Below are positions 8,453 to 9,278 of a stretch of DNA of 9,278 nt, one piece after another (positions within the stretch are counted from its first letter, which is position 1; each line of letters opens with the position of its first letter). The position numbers were made by a program, and so were the translations under genes. The DNA is from Verrucomicrobiales bacterium. Its GTDB lineage: Bacteria; Verrucomicrobiota; Verrucomicrobiia; Verrucomicrobiales; SLCJ01. The stretch spans positions 1-9,278 of the forward strand of contig SLCJ01000284.1 of NCBI GenBank assembly GCA_007125835.1. The letters run 5' to 3'. The notes under the pieces are model-generated. The model searched no databases, was not told the origin of the DNA, and worked only from the letters and a program-made list of their open reading frames with translations.

Positions 8453-8484
8453 CGGTCACTTTCCAGCAATTCCACACCGTGGCG
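8453..8484 (-). repeat. 32-bp copy of a vapC-remnant segment
   Basis: Bases 8453-8484 match 8708-8739 with two mismatches. Read on the minus strand, both encode a PIN-domain-like end: HGVELLESDR here and HGVELLERDR in the other copy. The similarity stops abruptly on both sides, so this is either a second, smaller fragment of a vapC-type gene or a piece duplicated from the other copy. No upstream catalytic acidic residues of a PIN domain are recognisable next to it. Confidence 0.5.
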
Positions 8485-8647
8485 ACCTTGGCAAGACGCG
8501 ACACCGTTTGACTTGTTTGCGAATAGAAGTGACTCTTGGCGGACGGATACCTATCGCCGGAGAGAACCGGGTATTCCTCAGAATCCGCCACCAACTGCCG
8601 CCCGCCGATGATTGATAACGGATAATCAAGCACAAAATCCGGGTAGA

Positions 8648-8662
8648 GTGATCTGCGATCAC
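8648..8662. repeat. Perfect GTGATC-TGC-GATCAC palindrome
   Basis: The inverted repeat GTGATC (8648-8653), TGC, GATCAC (8657-8662) lies two bases beyond the stop codon of the vapC remnant when read on the minus strand. It may be the old 3' hairpin of that gene or a protein-binding site. There is no U-tract. It does not resemble the neighbouring GC-rich palindromes. Confidence 0.35.
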
Positions 8663-8664
8663 CT

Positions 8665-8778
8665 TCACTCACGAGATGACATCGCCCGCCGGATCATGCC
8701 GAAATGGCGGTCTCTTTCCAGTAATTCCACACCGTGGCGGGTGGCGCAGGCATACACCAGGATATCGCCGAAAGATTT
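8665..8778 (-). pseudogene. vapC: Truncated vapC-like PIN-domain toxin (C-terminal part only)
   Basis: On the minus strand the last 37 or so codons, ending at a TGA at 8665-8667, read GDILVYACATRHGVELLERD followed by RHFGMIRRAMSSRE. This matches the C-terminal signature of VapC PIN-domain ribonucleases: an Asp at the start of a helix (G-D-x-L-x-x-A-x-A), then H-G-x-x-L-x-x-x-D-R-x-F with the last catalytic-site Asp. The remainder, including the N-terminal catalytic Asp and the central Glu, is absent. Going upstream, the frame enters the palindrome CCTAGGGCGTTGCC at 8779 within a codon or two and continues only into repeat sequence. No vapB antitoxin is visible. It is almost certainly a dead remnant. 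The family call rests on a short motif and is moderately secure. Confidence 0.6.
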
Positions 8779-8819
8779 CCTAGGGCGTTGCCCCTCGAAC
8801 CCAGTGCGCCGCCCTGGGT
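8779..8819. repeat. Degraded CCTAGGGC hairpin plus ACCCAG/CTGGGT hairpin
   Basis: CCTAGGGC-GTT-GCCC (8779-8793) is a worn version of the perfect palindrome at 8925-8943: the terminal TAGG of the second arm has been lost. It is followed by an ACCCAG (8799-8804) / CTGGGT (8814-8819) stem, which resembles half of the CCCAGGGC palindrome at 9079-9097. The left boundary coincides with the break in the vapC remnant. Confidence 0.6.
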
Positions 8820-8838
8820 CCGACGAATGTCGTGCCAT

Positions 8839-8904
8839 CCCCAGCCCCAACGGGGCGCGACCCGGAGGCGGCGGGTATTGGGTTTCGCCCCGTTGGGGCT
8901 GGGG
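8839..8904. repeat. Large palindromic unit, copy 1 (19-bp perfect arms)
   Basis: The arms CCCCAGCCCCAACGGGGCG (8839-8857) and its exact reverse complement (8886-8904) flank 28 bp. The spacer holds its own small stem, ACCCG...CGGGT. Each arm also folds on itself (GCCCC-AAC-GGGGC), so the unit can form one long stem or a cloverleaf. The core 8841-8903 is 63 bp and differs from copy 2 (9120-9182) at a single base. Confidence 0.85.
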
Positions 8905-8924
8905 GAATGGGTGGGGGGCGTTGT

Positions 8925-8943
8925 CCTAGGGCGTTGCCCTAGG
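8925..8943. repeat. Perfect palindrome CCTAGGGC-GTT-GCCCTAGG
   Basis: The arms are 8-bp perfect inverted repeats (8925-8932 and 8936-8943) around a GTT loop. A worn copy is at 8779-8793, and the CCTAG/CTAGG ends recur in the hairpin at 3273-3300. Confidence 0.8.
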
Positions 8944-8948
8944 CTACA

Positions 8949-8968
8949 GGGTTTCGCCCCGTTGGGGC
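8949..8968. repeat. Solitary half-unit
   Basis: The 20 bases GGGTTTCGCCCCGTTGGGGC are identical to 8880-8899, the right half of large unit copy 1, but here the left arm is missing. It shows that arms can exist on their own in this array, as expected for repeated insertion, deletion or recombination. Confidence 0.75.
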
Positions 8969-8986
8969 AGATGGTTTTGTGCGGCG

Positions 8987-8998
8987 AAGGCGCAATCA
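8987..8998. repeat. 12-bp direct repeat AAGGCGCAATCA, copy 1
   Basis: AAGGCGCAATCA is found here and again at 9059-9070, 72 bp apart. In both cases it follows a GCG-rich half-stem. The two copies bracket a segment with a weak TTCCAC (9007-9012) / GTGGAA (9039-9044) inverted repeat. Confidence 0.6.
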
Positions 8999-9052
8999 TT
9001 GGGCCATTCCACGGGTTGGGCGGCGGCGTCCCTCCGGGGTGGAAGATATTAC

Positions 9053-9070
9053 GCGCCAAAGGCGCAATCA
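9053..9070. repeat. GCGCC-AAA-GGCGC hairpin carrying copy 2 of the 12-bp repeat
   Basis: A perfect 5-bp stem, GCGCC (9053-9057) and GGCGC (9061-9065), surrounds an AAA loop, and its right arm is part of the second AAGGCGCAATCA (9059-9070). At the first copy (8982-8992) the stem is imperfect. Confidence 0.6.
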
Positions 9071-9078
9071 CCCCGTAG

Positions 9079-9097
9079 CCCAGGGCGCCGCCCTGGG
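9079..9097. repeat. Perfect palindrome CCCAGGGC-GCC-GCCCTGGG
   Basis: The arms are 8-bp perfect inverted repeats (9079-9086 and 9090-9097) around a GCC loop. It has the same plan as 8925-8943 (GGGC, three-base loop, GCCC, with compensating outer bases), which suggests pairing has been maintained while the sequence changed. Confidence 0.75.
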
Positions 9098-9118
9098 AAT
9101 CATGGATCACGACACGAT

Positions 9119-9182
9119 CCCAGCCCCAACGGGGCGCGACCCGGAGGCGGCGGGTATTGGGTTTCGCCCCGGTGGGGCTGGG
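9119..9182. repeat. Large palindromic unit, copy 2, next to transposase stop
   Basis: The arms 9119-9136 and 9165-9182 are 18 bp with one mismatch (G at 9172, falling in the small apical loop). The 63-bp core is identical to 8841-8903 apart from that base. It lies 13 bp beyond the stop codon of the minus-strand transposase, so it would form a strong hairpin in that mRNA and may be the element's own end sequence. Confidence 0.85.
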
Positions 9183-9195
9183 TTGGGTGATGGAA

Positions 9196-9278
9196 TCAAT
9201 CCCACACATATTTTTCGTCGTAGGGGATTTGGTATTTTTCGAGGAATTTCCGGTATTCGTCCTGGAATGTGATTTTGC
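9196..9278 (-). CDS. IS200-like (Y1, REP-associated) transposase, C-terminal end only
   Basis: On the minus strand an open frame enters from the right edge and ends at a TGA (9196-9198), giving 27 codons: KITFQDEYRKFLEKY, then QIPYDEKYVWD. This ending (F-Q-D-E-Y-R-x-F-L-x-K-Y followed by Y-D-E-x-Y-V-W-D at the very C-terminus) is characteristic, from my knowledge of the family, of short IS200-like Y1 transposases common in Verrucomicrobiota and Planctomycetota. These are single-strand DNA transposases that use one catalytic tyrosine, and REP-associated members act on short palindromes. The catalytic HUH motif and tyrosine lie outside the window, so intactness cannot be judged. The palindrome array directly downstream strongly supports the call. 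No other protein family with this ending comes to mind. Confidence 0.8.
   Translation of the reverse strand, partial: KITFQDEYRKFLEKYQIPYDEKYVWD

Larger units (their letters stand above)
8289..8664. other. Non-coding stretch after the DUF1501 gene
   Basis: No intact gene is supported here. Open frames exist on the minus strand, including one overlapping the DUF1501 3' end, but they have no recognisable domains and run antisense to a real gene. The stretch contains one copy of a 32-bp repeat (8453-8484) and a short palindrome at 8648-8662. I saw no T-rich terminator after the DUF1501 stop. Confidence 0.6.
8779..9182. repeat. REP/BIME-like palindrome mosaic
   Basis: About 400 bp are made almost entirely of GC-rich inverted repeats: two large palindromic units (8839-8904 and 9119-9182), two perfect 8-bp-arm hairpins (8925-8943 and 9079-9097), a solitary half-unit (8949-8968), a degraded hairpin pair (8779-8819) and a 12-bp direct repeat (8987-8998 and 9059-9070). 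Open frames run through it on both strands because the repeats are GC-rich; their translations simply repeat each other and are not credible proteins. The cluster starts against the vapC remnant and ends 13 bp from the stop codon of an IS200-like transposase. That is the arrangement expected for repetitive extragenic palindromes mobilised by a REP-associated transposase. Confidence 0.8.

Noticed and set aside
8205..8672. 155-codon minus-strand open frame overlapping the end of the DUF1501 gene
   Set aside because: It is antisense to a well-supported gene for its last 84 bases, has no recognisable domain, and is in a different frame from the toxin-like motif at 8453-8484.
8779..9182. CRISPR array
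   Set aside because: The repeats are irregularly spaced, of several kinds and mostly palindromic, without uniform spacers and with no cas genes in view.
8694..9209. 171-codon minus-strand open frame (and plus-strand open frames) across the palindrome cluster
   Set aside because: The translation repeats itself because the DNA repeats (for example GAKPNTRRLRVAPRWGW occurs twice). It is Pro/Arg/Gly-rich and has no domain. It arises from stop-poor GC-rich palindromes and also overlaps the true transposase frame end.

Overview
The window is GC-rich, densely coding bacterial DNA that looks like a member of the Verrucomicrobiota, or less likely a planctomycete. The evidence is the combination of a PEP-CTERM surface protein, an autotransporter-associated beta-strand-repeat (PATR) protein with a 'DGDGIPDLLEFIFGTDP' tail, and a PSD1/DUF1549/DUF1553 plus DUF1501 gene pair. 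Shine-Dalgarno sequences are weak or absent, which also fits. The phylum is an inference from gene content; there is no rRNA or marker gene here.

Layout: (1) 2-2446, plus strand, the C-terminal 814 codons of a large PATR-type extracellular protein whose start lies left of the window. (2) 2507-3262, plus strand, a complete short PEP-CTERM protein with a signal peptide. (3) 3263-3580, a 318-bp gap with a CCCC-GTT-GGGG hairpin, a G9 tract and a doubtful small minus-strand ORF. (4) 3581-6757, plus strand, a secreted two-CxxCH protein of the planctomycete-cytochrome/DUF1549/LamG/DUF1553 type. (5) 6825-8288, plus strand, a Tat-exported DUF1501 (alkaline-phosphatase/sulfatase-fold) protein, separated from the previous gene by 67 bp containing a small hairpin. 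(6) 8289-9195, about 0.9 kb without an intact gene. It holds a truncated vapC (PIN-domain toxin) remnant, a 32-bp repeat of part of that remnant, and a mosaic of REP/BIME-like palindromes. (7) 9196-9278, minus strand, the last 27 codons of an IS200-like (Y1, REP-associated) transposase that runs out of the right edge.

How the parts fit together: genes 1 and 2 are cell-surface or extracellular proteins. Genes 4 and 5 form the well-known but functionally unresolved PSD1-DUF1501 pair, with one partner predicted to be Sec-exported and haem-bearing and the other Tat-exported. A role in handling extracellular polymers, perhaps sulfated polysaccharide, is an inference from family context only. The right end reads as a mobile-DNA scar. 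A RAYT-type transposase is followed 13 nt after its stop codon by two nearly identical 63-bp palindromic units and several smaller related hairpins. One of these palindromes abuts, and appears to truncate, the vapC remnant. A diverged relative of the palindromes sits downstream of the PEP-CTERM gene about 5.5 kb away. I found no wholly new system; the RAYT/palindrome mosaic with its toxin remnant is the most interesting part.
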